Notes: generated by a model from the sequence alone, not told the origin. DNA of 64,000 nucleotides from JAKLIH01 sp964618955 (GCA_964618955.1 CAZUBO010000004.1:1-64000), one strand, 5' to 3'. Positions 50,810 to 61,248 are shown, numbered from the stretch's first letter. Made by a program: numbers and translations.

Positions 50810-51481
50810 ATGAATAATATTAATTTAGTTAAGCAATTTGCCGAAAAGTTTTTTGTAAAAAATCAAGATTCTGCTCATGATTTTGATCATATTTTAAGAG
50901 TCTACAATATTGCTTTAAAATTAGTCAAAAATCAAAAAGTTGATCTAGAAGTTATCAAAATTGCTGTATTATTACATGATATTGGTATGGGAAAAGAAAT
51001 TAAAAATTCATCTTGCGATCATGCTATCGAAAGTGCTAAGTTGGCTAAGCCATTTTTAATTAAATTGGGGTTAAAAACAAATAAAATACAGCATATTTTA
51101 GATTGTATTTCCTCTCATCGATATCGAAATGAGCAACAGTCTCAAACTTTAGAGTCAAAGATTGTTCATGATGCTGATAAGATTGATGGTATCGGAGCTG
51201 TGGGTATTGCTAGAGACTTCATTTGAATTGGCAAATACAATGCTCATATATATAAAAAGATAAATCTTAAAAAATATATTAAAGAGAATTTGAATAATAA
51301 AATTAATGGTAAAATTGTAGATAAATCAAAACATAGCCCTCAAATCGAATGAGAGATTAAAACCAAGTATATTATCAAACGTCTTTATACTTCTCAAGCT
51401 AAACTATTAGCTCGCAAAAGATTAAAATACTATAAAGAATATTATTCAAAATTAGAAAGGGAAGTTAAAGGTTTAGAATAA
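50810..51481 (+). CDS. HD-domain phosphohydrolase (YedJ/uncharacterised HD group)
   Basis: 223 residues, two TGA (FIWIG, IEWEI). Metal ligands: His in SAHDFDHILRV (near 25), HD in VLLHDIGMGKE (near 57), and Asp in SKIVHDADKIDGIGAVGIARDF, the pattern of small HD phosphohydrolases. It starts 4 bases after the BRO/DinD-like gene, hence the same transcript. Substrate unknown. It converges with the minus-strand phosphatase gene, 3 bases apart. Confidence 0.88.
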
Positions 51482-51484
51482 CCA

Positions 51485-52099
51485 TTAATTATATTGTTCT
51501 ATTTTAAATACATGAGATTCTTCGGGTTTTGTATCTTCTGATATAATTAATAATTCTGAATTACCGAAATGAAACATAGATAATATTTCTTTTCAATCTA
51601 TATTATAATACGAAGCGTATATCATTTTTCCAATATCACTAGAGGTAATCAATAGTATTGATCCATCTTTATGATTTTCTTTAATAAAATTAATGATTGT
51701 TTGGCTTCTTTTTAAAAGGTCAGGGAAAGTTTCTGCTCCCTCAGGGCATAAAAAATAATTTATAGACTCAGCTCTTATAATATTTGGAGCACAAAATTTT
51801 TCAATATCTTTTATTAATTTGCCCGTCATAACACCGTAATTTCTTTCAATTAAATCTTCCATGGGTATTATATTCTTCGCCTTTATAGCATCAACTATAA
51901 TACTAGCAGTTTGTAAAGTTCTTTTTAAAGGTGAACTATAAATTGCATCAAATTTTATACCAGCATCTTTAATCTTATTAGCAATATCTTGAGCCTGCTT
52001 TATTCCAAGTTCAGTCAGAGAACGGTCTCTATGACCGTTTAAAATACCTTGTGCATTATCTTCATCTTGGCCATGTCTAGCTAAATATATTTTTAACAT
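51485..52099 (-). CDS. Histidine phosphatase family protein (PGAM-like)
   Basis: 204 residues on the minus strand, extended through one TGA (NIDWKEIL) to a TAA. Catalytic signature IYLARHGQDEDNAQGILNGHRD (His near 8), AIYSSPLKRTLQTASII, acid-base Glu region LIERNYGVMTG, and a degenerate second-His region with LITSSDIGKM, where family members usually have a conserved GH. Loss of that second His may lower activity. It follows tRNA-Ser(GGA) by 22 bases on the same strand, so is probably transcribed with it. Confidence 0.88.
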
Positions 52100-52121
52100 A
52101 TTGTAATTTAAAACTTAAGTG

Positions 52122-52206
52122 CGGAGAAGGAGGGATTCGAACCCTCGATACCTTTCGGTATACACACTTTCCAAGCGTGCGCTTTAAGCCGCTCAGCCAC
52201 CTCTCC
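52122..52206 (-). tRNA. tRNA-Ser, anticodon GGA
   Basis: 85 bases, minus strand. Acceptor GGAGAGG with CCTTCTCC, discriminator G, D-arm GGCTGAGCGGCTTAAAGC, anticodon loop CTTGGAAAG, long class II variable arm (ATACCGAAAGGTAT), T-arm GGGTTCGAATCCC. CCA is not encoded. Confidence 0.96.
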
Positions 52207-52215
52207 AATGAATCC

Positions 52216-52244
52216 ATTTTATCATATTGTTTAAAGATTTACAA
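52216..52244 (-). promoter_or_regulatory. Promoter of tRNA-Ser(GGA)-phosphatase, minus strand
   Basis: TTGTAA (52244-52239), 17-base spacer, TAAAAT (52221-52216) on the minus strand, about 10 bases before the tRNA. The -35 box overlaps that of the plus-strand promoter at 52238, giving back-to-back divergent promoters. Confidence 0.6.
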
Positions 52245-52266
52245 GATATTAAAAATTTGATATACT
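52238..52266 (+). promoter_or_regulatory. Promoter of the DUF218 gene cluster
   Basis: TTTACA (52238-52243), 17-base spacer, TATACT (52261-52266), 38 bases before the ATG at 52304. Confidence 0.6.
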
Positions 52267-52303
52267 AAAGCTATATATAAAAAAGTAATACTATATTAAT
52301 AAC

Positions 52304-53110
52304 ATGAACAATCAATTAAAAACCAAACCATTTCTAACGGCAGACCCAGAATATGTCAAAAAAGTGACTGGAGTTATTAAAGCAAAAGCACCAATTGAAA
52401 TTCTAAAGTTAGAATATTTAAATATCGTTCTTGAAAACCTTGGCATTAAAGATAATCCTTATGATATGGTTTCATTAGAAAATTTAAATCCCGATAATTT
52501 AAAAGAATTAATTACTAAATCTTTTGAAATCATTAATTCTTCAGAATTAAATTCAAAACAATTAAATAGCTTATACATACTTTGAGATTATTTATCAGAA
52601 GAAACTGAATTAGAAAAAGCTGATCTAATATTTGTTTTTGGGGGGCCTAATGACGTTAAAGCCATAGGATCAGCTAGATTATACAAAGAAGGTTATGCAT
52701 CCAAAATTATGTATACTGGCAATCAGGCTTCGTATTCAAAGGGTTCTAACTTACCTGAAGCCGAATACCTAAGAAATATTACCATCAAAGAGGGCGTTCC
52801 AGAATCAGACATCATAATCGAGAATCAATCAATTAATTCAACTGAAAATGCAGTTTTTGGAATTAAAAAATTAAAAGATATGAATTTTAATTTTACTAAA
52901 ATCATATTAGTCACTCTACCATATCATATGCGTCGTGCCTCGCTAACTCTTATGTCAGCTATAGATGATACAAATGTAAAAGTTATTAAAAGTATTGTTC
53001 CTTCCGCTAAATATACCCGAGAAAATTACTTTAAAGATTTAAATGGTTGGACCTATATATTTTATGAATTTATAAAATTATATGGTGGAAGATTAATGAA
53101 ACATTTTTAA
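52304..53110 (+). CDS. DUF218/YdcF family protein
   Basis: 268 residues, one TGA (YILWDYL). YdcF-like fold marks: ADLIFVFGGPNDVKAIGSARLYKEGYASKIMYTGNQ, EAEYLRNITIKEGVPESDIIIENQSINSTENAVFGIKKL, and IILVTLPYHMRRASLTL. The N-terminal 90 residues carry an extra helical part. Some DUF218 proteins act in envelope polysaccharide or vancomycin-resistance (SanA) pathways, but this soluble version has no membrane anchor. First gene of a run of small enzymes. Confidence 0.88.
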
Positions 53111-53118
53111 AATTAAAT

Positions 53119-53787
53119 ATGTCTAAAAAAATTTTAATTACAGGTGGTAAAGGAAGATTAGCAACTATTCTTAAAGAAAAACTTAAAGGATATGCTTTAA
53201 CATTAATTGATTTTCCTGAATGTGATTTAACCAATTATGAGGAAACTTTTAACAAAATATCTAATTATGATGCCATAATTCATTTGGCTTGAGATTCAAA
53301 AGGTGAAAATTGAAAAAACAATGAAATAAATACCGATAATATATTGATGGCTCATAATATATATAAATTAGCGATTAATAAAAACATTCCCAAGGTAATT
53401 ATGATGAGCTCCATTCATGCTAATAACTATTTTAATGTGTCAAATCAAAAATTAATTACTATTAATGATGAAGATATTCCTGACAGTCCCTATGGAACTA
53501 GCAAAATTTTTATTGAAAAATTGGGACTATATTATTCAAAAAAATATAACATCAATATAATTTGTCCTAGAATTGGAGGAGTTAATTTATTAGACAATCC
53601 CCAACAATATCCGGATGAAAAATATTATGATCGTATTTGACTAAGCCAAAATGATTTTTGCAATTTAATAAAAAAATGTATAGAGATAGAAGATTCAAAC
53701 AACAAATTCTGTAAATTTTATGCTATTTCTAATAACAAAAATAAATTACATAATACAAATAACCCTATAGGATGATTGCCAATATAA
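53119..53787 (+). CDS. NAD-dependent epimerase/dehydratase (short)
   Basis: 222 residues with four TGA codons (HLAWDS, ENWKNN, RIWLSQ, IGWLPI). Rossmann start KILITGGKGRLATIL (GGxGxxA), DAIIHLAWDS, VIMMSSIHANNYF (catalytic Ser) and YGTSKIFIEKLGLYYSKK (YxxxK), then INIICPRIGGVN: extended short-chain dehydrogenase family. Members act on nucleotide sugars or related substrates. It begins 8 bases after the DUF218 gene. Confidence 0.88.
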
Positions 53788-53806
53788 TAAACATTAAATT
53801 AAAACT

Positions 53807-53995
53807 ATGAAAATATTATTAACTTCAGGTGGTATTACTAATGAGTCTATTAAGACTGCTTTATTTGATTTAGTGGGTAAAAATCCAGAAGATACTTCTT
53901 TGACTTTTATCCCTACTGCTTCTAATATGGAACAAGGTGATAAATCATGATTAATTAACGATCTAATAAATTTCAAAAAATTAAATTTAAATTAA
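53807..53995 (+). pseudogene. Truncated S51-type peptidase, N-terminal fragment
   Basis: 62 residues: KILLTSGGITNESIKTALFDLVGKNPEDTSLTFIPTASNMEQGDKSWLINDLINFKKL (given here only as the recognised start segments LLTSGGITN and LTFIPTA) then a stop. This is the first strand-helix-strand of the peptidase E-like family; the Ser-containing half is missing. An intact divergent relative follows 5 bases later, so this looks like a decayed duplicate. One TGA is Trp. Confidence 0.65.
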
Positions 53996-53999
53996 CAAT

Positions 54000-54629
54000 A
54001 TGAAATTCTATCTATCGTCATATAAAGTAGGTAGTCCTGAGAATCAGGAAAAATTTAAAAAATTAGCCGAGAACAAAAAGAATGTTGCTTACATTCCTAA
54101 TGCTATGGATTGGGCTACTGATTTAGAAAGAAGAAAAGCCAGTGAAAACAAAGATTTTGAAGATTTAAAACAACTTGGTTTTACAATCTATCGTTTAGAT
54201 TTACAAGAATATTTCGGAAAGCCCAAAGAATTGAAAAAAGAATTAGAAAAACACGAAATTATCTGAGTAAGAGGTGGTAATACTTTTGTTTTAAGACAAG
54301 CCATGAAGTTAAGTGGTTTTGATAAAGTTTTAAAAGAATTGATTGATTCTAAATTTGATATGATTTATGGTGGTTATAGTGCAGGAGTTTGTATTCTAGG
54401 TCCGAGTCTTAAAGGATTAGAACTCGACGATGATCTAACTCAAAAGCCTTATGGTGAAGATAAAGATACTATTTGAGAAGGATTATCGGTCCTTGACTAT
54501 GTTATAGTTCCTCATTATCAATCGAATCATCCCGAATCCGAAATGATTGAAAAAGTTGTAGAATATTACAAAGAAAACAACATTCCTTTCAAAACTTTAC
54601 ATGATGGTGAAGTTATAATAATTGAATAA
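54000..54629 (+). CDS. Peptidase S51-like (dipeptidase E family) hydrolase
   Basis: 209 residues, two TGA (IIWVRGG, TIWEGLS). MKFYLSSYKVGS start, NVAYIPNAMDW, WVRGGNTFVLRQAM, nucleophile region MIYGGYSAGVCILG (GYSAG), LDYVIVPHYQSNHPES, then FKTLHDGEVIIIE. The same family as 48269 and the fragment at 53807, but only distantly similar. It may hydrolyse dipeptides; specificity not deducible. Confidence 0.87.
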
Positions 54630-54653
54630 AATTTAAAATTATAAAAATATATT

Positions 54654-55757
54654 ATGAAAAACAAAAAGTATTATCTTGATTTGATAAAAACCAAAGCTGA
54701 ATTACTCTGTTATGGTATAAGAGAAAATCAATACTCCGATGAGTTTTATTCAATTCAGAATCCTTCAAATATCACAAAAGGTGGTTATGTAGGTCTTCAT
54801 TTTATTCTAGACGATACTTTGCAAATTCTAGCTTCTACAACATATAAATTTGATAAAAAATCAAAATTTGAAATTATCAAAGAAAACAATGTTTTTTATT
54901 TAAAATCAAAAAAACAAAAAATTAAAATATCTCCAATTGTTATGCCTCAATGGTATAACAAACAAACTTCTACTGGCAAATCAATGCCTCAAATATTCGC
55001 TCATGAAGGTGTTCGTCATTTACATCAACAATACTCTGGCTGTGCTTATCAAGCTATTGGATTAGGATGTAAATTCTGTGGAGCTAGAAAGAATTTTATT
55101 CAAAATACACCCAGCGAAATTGCCGAAACAATTCTAACTGCTTTTAATGAAAATCCTAATTATCAAGTTTGTTTAGGTGGTGGTACCAAACTAACACCCG
55201 GTAAAGGATCAGAGTATTTTTTAGAATGTATAAAATTAATCCGAGAGAAAAATAAAGTGATTCCTATATGAATAGAAATGGCTCCTCCAGAAACTAATGA
55301 ACCAATAAAGGAATTGATTGATGCTGGAGCTACGGCTTTCGGTTTTAATTTAGAAATTTGAAATGATAAATTAAGAAAAATAATGTGTCCAGGAAAATCA
55401 CAAGTATCTAAGAAAAGATATTTTGAATTATGAAAATACGTTACCGATACAGTAGGTAAAGACAAAGTGAATACTGCTTTAGTTATAGGGTTAGAACCCA
55501 AGAAAGATATTATTAAAGCAATCCACGAGATATCTAAACAAGGAGTTAGGATTACATTATTACCATTTAAGCCTTGGGATACTTCTGAATATAGTCATAA
55601 AAGATCTGAAACACCTAAAGACTTATATCAATTATCCATGTTACTTGCTAAAGATATGGTAAAATACGATATATCTGGCGAAAGAAATTATGGTTGTGCC
55701 AATTGTTCATCTTGTACTATTGAAGAGGATATTAAAAAATATTTATTAAATTATTAA
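54654..55757 (+). CDS. Radical SAM-like protein with CX8CX2C cluster motif
   Basis: 367 residues, three TGA (PIWIEM, EIWNDK, ELWKYV). Candidate 4Fe-4S motif GCAYQAIGLGCKFCGA near 130-142, spaced CX8CX2C rather than the usual CX3CX2C. Then QVCLGGGTKLTP, WIEMAPPETNEPIKELIDAGATAFGFNLEI and TALVIGLEP follow, as in a TIM-barrel radical SAM enzyme. The C-terminus has CANCSSCT, possibly a second cluster. Reaction unknown. Clustered with hydrolases and a 2-hydroxyacid dehydrogenase. Confidence 0.75.
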
Positions 55758-55779
55758 TAAAAAAAATTAATTTAACGAT

Positions 55780-56715
55780 ATGAATAACAATACAACAATA
55801 ATAATGTTAAGCCCAAAAAGTAATTTTTCGCAAGAACAAATTACTAGTATAGAATCACAAGCAGAGACTGTATGAATAGAAACTAATGACTATACTGATA
55901 ATCCAGTATTTCAAAATTCAAAAGAAAAAATAATTGCTGTTTGACCTGAAACTACTGATTGAAAATTTCCAAATGAATTTATAGAAAAAATTACTAATTT
56001 AAAAGCAATTTGCTTAGCTACTACTTCTTTTGCTTGAGTAGATGGTAATTTCTTAAATTCAAAAAATATTTTTCTTTCAAATGTTCCTAAATATGCTACT
56101 GAATCAGTAGCTGAATACGCTATTTCTTTAATGTTCAATGTTGCCAGAAAGCTACCTTTGCTCATGAAAAATAATTGAAAGATTGATTACGACAATCATC
56201 AAGGCTGAGAAATAAAAGGTAAGACTATGGGGATTATTGGTTTAGGATCTATTGGTTCTAGAATTGCCGAATTAGGCAAACAAATGGGAATGAATGTTAT
56301 CTATTGATCCAAGAACAGTCGTAATTCTAATTATGAATATCAAGAATTAGATGATGTATTAAAGAATTCTGATTTCATATTTCCAACATTAGCTAGGAAC
56401 GAAGAAACAATGAACTTATTACCAAACAATAAATTGGATTTAATTTCTAAAGATGCTTTTATCATAAGTATTTTAACTAAAGCTGGGGAAGGTATGATAG
56501 ATTTAAAATACATACAAAATAGAATTAAAGAGAATACTTTAGCTGGATTATCTTTTGAATCAGACGAACAAACTATTAATGATTTTGAAGGAAATATTTG
56601 AGTTACACCTCCAGTTGCTTGATTCACTAAAGAGGCTTTTAAAGAGAATATGCGAATCTGAGTTGAAAACATAATATCAACTGCTAACAACAATCCAATA
56701 AATAAAGTGAATTAA
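55780..56715 (+). CDS. D-2-hydroxyacid dehydrogenase family protein
   Basis: 311 residues, about eleven TGA Trp codons. NAD-binding MGIIGLGSIGSRIAELGKQMGMNVIYW (Gly loop near 152), preceded by the typical SNVPKYATESVAEYAISLMFNVARKLPLL. Later regions fit poorly to the catalytic triad: the usual Arg appears in PTLARNEETMNLL, but the expected catalytic His near the C-terminus (HxxG) is replaced around TPPVAWFT. It may have altered activity. Substrate unknown. Confidence 0.85.
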
Positions 56716-56719
56716 AAAC

Positions 56720-56803
56720 ATGATAAAAATAATATTTGAAGCTCACAGTACAAGTTTGGATAATCAAACCCATCTTTCTTCTGGATGATTTTATCAAAAT
56801 TAG
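56720..56803 (+). pseudogene. Broken 5' end of a histidine phosphatase gene
   Basis: A 27-residue frame, IIFEAHSTSLDNQTHLSSGW (the N-terminal signature of a histidine-phosphatase subfamily with EAHS in place of RHG), runs into TAG. The rest of the protein continues in another frame from about 56785. A small deletion with frameshift between SSGW and LSKLG best explains it; compared with family members a few residues are missing there. Confidence 0.7.
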
Positions 56804-57567
56804 GAATAAAACAATCAGAAGAACTAGGTGAACGCTACAAAGATATAGAATTAGATGCTATTTTTTGTTCTGATTCGCAAAGATCACAAAAAACCAGCCA
56901 AATTGCTTTTGGAAATAGAAATATTCCAATAATTATTGATCCAAGATTACGTGAATGCAATTATGGCGATTACACTCAAAAAGATAGCGATATTGTTACC
57001 AAAATGAAACCAAATTGTATTTTAACTCCATTCCCAAATGGCGAAAGCTATACCCAAACAACCGAAAGAGTAAGAGATTTTTTAAAGGATCTAACGAAAA
57101 ATTACGATAATAAAACTATCATGATTGTTGGCCATAGAGCTACACAATATGCATTAGAAAATTTAATTAATAATATACCTCTAGAAGTCATTGTTCCAGC
57201 TCCTTGGAAATGACAACCCGGTTGAATATATAATTTAAATAATATGCTTATACTAAAAAATCAACCACAATTAAAAGATTTTCAAGAATATGTTCACAAT
57301 ATGGATATCGAAAGAGGTTTTTATAAAGAAAATATCTTACAAAAATGCTTAATGTTAGGAGAAGAAGTGGGGGAACTCTTTAAAGCTGTCAGAAAAGAAG
57401 ATGGTATAGGTATGGATCCTAATTCTGAACATTTTAGTATAAAAAATGAATTAGCCGATGTTTTAATTTTTCTATGTGCTATTGCCAATCGAGCTAATGT
57501 AGATTTGGAACAAGCATTCAGAGATAAAGAGGAAATAAATAAAAAACGTCAATGAATTAAAAAATAG
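56785..57567 (+). CDS. Histidine phosphatase remnant fused in frame to a MazG-like pyrophosphohydrolase
   Basis: 260 residues, three TGA between ATG and TAG. Residues 1-150 are phosphatase (ILSKLGIKQSEELGERY, AIFCSDSQRSQKTSQIAFG, LRECNYGDYTQKD, IMIVGHRATQYALENLI, APWKWQPGWIYNL) lacking the N-terminal catalytic segment. From about 153 a MazG-like nucleotide pyrophosphohydrolase follows (LKDFQEYVHNMDIERGFYKENILQKCLMLGEEVGELFKAVRKEDG, ELADVLIFLCAIANRANVDLEQA) with the metal-binding EExxE-12-ExxD pattern. The in-frame ATG at 57244 may still start a separate MazG protein, so fusion is possible rather than proven. Confidence 0.7.
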
Positions 57568-57577
57568 CCCAAAACCC

Positions 57578-57606
57578 TTGACTTTTGAACACTTATTTAG
57601 TATACT
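57578..57606 (+). promoter_or_regulatory. Promoter of a predicted small RNA before tRNA-Ser(UGA)
   Basis: TTGACT (57578-57583), 17-base spacer, TATACT (57601-57606). No coding frame follows for 250 bases. Confidence 0.65.
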
Positions 57607-57612
57607 ACTAAT

Positions 57613-57711
57613 GCTCTTAAGTCACATAATACGGTTTAAATACATACTGTTTTATCGCGACGTTCTTAGTGCATTAAGCAATATTTTAGCACTATTGACA
57701 GGAGTGTTTTT
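57613..57711 (+). ncRNA. Predicted ~100-nt small RNA
   Basis: From the expected start after the promoter at 57578. AATGC near the 5' end can pair with GCATT (57671-57675), with TTAAG/CTTAG inside and a small ACGGT/ACTGT hairpin within. The 3' end has AGCACT/AGTGTT (57688-57708) followed by T residues. No frame of note. Unknown family; the end is also close to a second promoter-like element at 57695. Confidence 0.4.
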
Positions 57712-57723
57712 AATTTAGTTAAT
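57695..57723 (+). promoter_or_regulatory. Possible tRNA-Ser(UGA) promoter
   Basis: TTGACA (57695-57700), 17-base spacer, GTTAAT (57718-57723), 20 bases before the tRNA. The -35 is perfect, the -10 poor. Confidence 0.4.
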
Positions 57724-57742
57724 TCCAGGTTTTTTCCATAAC

Positions 57743-57829
57743 GGAGAGGTGTCTGAGTGGTTTAAGGAGACAGTCTTGAAAACTGTTATATTCGAAAGGG
57801 TATCGCGAGTTCGAATCTCGCCCTCTCCG
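57743..57829 (+). tRNA. tRNA-Ser, anticodon UGA
   Basis: 87 bases. Acceptor GGAGAGG/CCTCTCC, discriminator G, D-arm GTCTGAGTGGTTTAAGGAGAC, anticodon loop CTTGAAAAC (TGA), long variable arm (TATATTCGAAAGGGTAT), T-arm GCGAGTTCGAATCTCGC. Similar to the GGA isoacceptor at 52122. CCA not encoded. Confidence 0.96.
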
Positions 57830-57857
57830 CTCTGAAAAAAACTCTAAAAAACAAAAC

Positions 57858-58232
57858 ATGGTTTCTTTTATAAAGTCAATTTTCAAAAGTTTTCAATATG
57901 CCTTTAATGGCATTAAATTCTGTTTTGGTGTCGAAAAAAATCTAACTATCATGCTTGCAATTTCCATCATATCTATTATCGGTGGTTTTTATTTCAAAAT
58001 TACCAAAACCGAATGATTAATTTCTTTAATTCTAATTACTGGTGTATTTTCTTTAGAATTATTCAATACTGCTATTGAAAGATTTTTAGATTTGTTTTAT
58101 CCTGAGAAAAATGAAAAAGTAAAAAATATTAAAGATCTTATGGCAGGTGGTGTTGCTATTGTTTCTCTCGGAGCTTTCATTATTGGCTGTGTAATCTTTT
58201 TGCCAAGAATTTTAAGTTTGTTTAAAATTTAA
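57858..58232 (+). CDS. dgkA: Diacylglycerol/undecaprenol kinase (DgkA family)
   Basis: 124 residues, split by a single TGA (KTEWLISL). The family core is clear: FNGIKFCFGVEKNLTIML, FSLELFNTAIERFLDLFYPEKNEKVKNIKDLMAGGVAIVSLGAFIIG, with the ELFNTAIE and KD.AAGAV-like motifs, and three membrane helices. Gram-positive members recycle undecaprenol for wall synthesis; this fits the MreBCD/PBP2 wall machinery. Starts 28 bases after tRNA-Ser(UGA). Confidence 0.93.
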
Positions 58233-58234
58233 AT

Positions 58235-59422
58235 ATGAATTTAAAAGAAATAAAGCCATCAAAAGAAAAACCAATTACGAAATTCAAAAACTTTCAAGAA
58301 GAATTAAGTTTTATTAAAAAAGAGAAAAAAGATAATAAAGAAAAACTAACACAACAAGATATCCATGAAATTTCCAGAAATATTATAAAGGACAAGGTTA
58401 TTGTTAAAAAATTCATTGAAGCATTATTAAGATTTTATGAGTCATATTATAAATCAGATGCCCCTTTTATTGATTTAGAAAAACATAGCAAAATAATTAA
58501 ACTCTATAAGCAAAAAACATCATATTCCAACACAGAAAAACATCTAGAAGCAATTGGTAATAATGCTTACAAGAATAATCAAATTTTACAATATATCAGA
58601 TTGTATAAAGAAAAATATAATGCAAATGGTCAAGAGATATTAACTAAAATATTAGAATATAATGGCGAGCCTTTACGCGAAGAAATTGAAGTAGAAATAG
58701 GTCCACTTGCTTTAGAATTCAACTTTAAAAGTAACAAAGATCTTGTAACATTTGTTGGCCATTATGGTGTAACGAAACCACTTCATGAAGGATGAATATC
58801 ATACAATATTTCAACAATATACGGAACTTTAGCCAACGTAATTATATATAATGAAGAATGTATTGATAATCTTGTAAAGATAAACAAAGATAGTTTTCCG
58901 AATATTCCGAATTTTAAAGAATATTTACAAAAAAGTACTAAATTACATGAACAACAACATGCTTTAATGACATATTTATGAAAAAGATTCCTTGCTTCAA
59001 CGTCAAATAAAAATAAAACAGAACCAATAGAAGCCGCAGAATTTTATAGGTTTGTTCAGAACACAAGTGGTGAGATTTTAGCTTTTTATCAAGCCGACTT
59101 TTTTACAACAAGAGGAATTCCAACCGTTCTCACAAAAAATTATCACAAATTATACGAAACATTAGCTAAAATTTATTATAAAAAACAAACCCTAAACGAT
59201 GTCCTTGATCCAGATATAGACATGCAAAATAAAATAGAGGCCAAGAGTAAACAAGAAATAAAAAAATACGCCGATATTGCAATTCGCGCCATTATATCCT
59301 TGGAACAAGCAGGATACAATAAAAAAGAAATTATATATTATCTAATGGATGAACCTCTTACAAAATGAAATTTACTAGCCAAAAGATTAATTGATAATAA
59401 AGATCTCTCACAAACAAAATAA
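58235..59422 (+). CDS. Putative zinc metallopeptidase with HExxH motif
   Basis: 395 residues, three TGA (EGWISYN, YLWKRF, TKWNLL). Not assigned to a family. The central STKLHEQQHALMTYLWKRF contains HExxH (near 239-243), and about 45 residues later SGEILAFYQADFF supplies a Glu that could be the third ligand (gluzincin type). The N-terminal 80 residues are highly charged and helical (EKKDNKEKLTQQDIHEISRN). No signal peptide or TM segment, so cytosolic. It overlaps nothing and begins 2 bases after dgkA; dnaG follows 11 bases later. Confidence 0.65.
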
Positions 59423-59433
59423 TAAAAAACATT

Positions 59434-61248
59434 ATGGAATTTGACGCCAAAGAAGAAATAAAATCAAAATTAAATATCGTTGATGTCTTATCAAGCTATA
59501 TCCAGGTTCACAAAGCTGGAACCAATTACAAAGCTTGTTGTCCTTTCCATAATGAAAAAACTCCTTCATTTTTCATCTCTCCTCAAAGACAAATGTGAAA
59601 ATGTTTTGGCTGCGAAAAATCAGGCGACATTTTTACCTTTGTAATGAATATTGAAAGTGTTGATTTCATTACTGCTTTAAAGATTCTTGCTGACAAAGCA
59701 GGAGTTAAGCTACCAAGATTTGATACCCAAATTAATTCTCAAAACAAAACAATGTATAATGCTTTAGAAGATGCTATCAGTTTGTATCAAAAGAATTTAA
59801 AAGAAAACAAATCAGCCATGGATTATCTTCTAAAACGAGGTTTGACCGAAGATATAATCTCTGAATTCAAATTAGGATATAGTTTAGATGCTTGAAGCGA
59901 TTGTATTACTCATCTATTAGATAAAGGTTATCAATTAAAAGATCTTAGTCAGACAGGATTATTCATTCAAAAGAATGAAGGTAATAGTAGCTTTACTAAT
60001 AACAACTTCTATGATCGTTTTCGTTCTCGTATTATGTTCCCAATCTACAATAATTCTAATGAGCCCGTAGCTTTTACAGCTAGAATCTTTGAAGGTTCAA
60101 TGCCTTTAAAGACAATTAAAAATATTGATGAAACAGGGAAGTATGTGAATTCTCCCCAGACCAAAGTCTATGAGAAAGGTAAGATTCTTTATGGCTTGAA
60201 TATTACTAAACGATATATATCTCAACAGAATGAAGCAATCGTTGTTGAAGGTACTATGGACTTCCTCTCAGCGTATTTAAAAGGCAATAAGAATATTGTT
60301 GCTAGCTTAGGTACGGCTTTAACTTTAGATCAACTAACACTATTAAAACGCTTATGTAGCAATCTAATTCTCGCTTATGATAATGACGAAGCTGGCAAAA
60401 TGGCTACCGAACGCAATATCAAATTGGCTTTATCATTAGATTTTCAATTAAAAATTCTTGATTTAGAAGATTCCAAAGATATCTCTGACTTTATTAATGA
60501 TCATCCCGATGGTTTAGATGACAAAATCAAAAACAGTTTACCTGCTATGGATTTCTACATCAAACATGGTTTGTCATTATTCAATACTAATTTATTAAAT
60601 GGCAAAAATGATTTTTTGAAATATTTTCTTCCAAAATTAAAATGAGAAAAAGATATTATCAAAATCTCTCACTATCTAAATAAATTATCAAATACTTTAG
60701 ACATTCGTTTAGAAGCTTTGGAAGAAACTTTCAAAAAGACAATATCCGAAGAGATTGAAGATGAGGCTTTCAAACGAGCTAAACAAGATTTAAAACCCCA
60801 GAATTTAGATGCTTTAAAGTCCAAGTCCGAAACTCTATCCGAAGTCGTCCTCTCAATCTTCGTTCAAAAGCCAATAGTTCTTAAGAATCTTGTTCTTGAA
60901 AATTCTGAATTCTTTAATTTCAACTACCAAGACTTCTTAAATTTAGTAAAACAAAATGGTATTGAAATTATTAATGATCAGACTATTGATTTAGGAATCA
61001 AAGAAATGATCGACTATCTATTCTTAATCAGTCCTAAATATGAAAGCTTAATCAATAACGATGATTCAACTATTGTAAAAGAAATTAATAACTATTTAAT
61101 ATTATTAAAACAAGAGCATTTTAAAGCTCGTATGTCAGCTATTCAAAACGAGATTAAAAATGCTGAAGCTAAGAATGATATGACTCTTGTTAATGAATTA
61201 ATTAATGAATTAAATACTATCTGTACTAATCTTAATAAATTAAATTAA
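59434..61248 (+). CDS. dnaG: DNA primase DnaG
   Basis: 604 residues with TGA codons at QMWKCFG, DAWSD and LKWEKD. Zinc finger C36-x2-H39 ... C57-x2-C60 (CPFHNEKTPSF, CFGCEKSGD), catalytic core with RFRSRIMFPIYNN, Toprim acidic residues in VVEGTMDFLSAY and LAYDNDEAG, and a C-terminal helicase-binding helical domain. Synthesises primers for replication. Followed closely by rpoD, the classic dnaG-rpoD arrangement of the macromolecular synthesis operon (without rpsU here). Confidence 0.96.
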
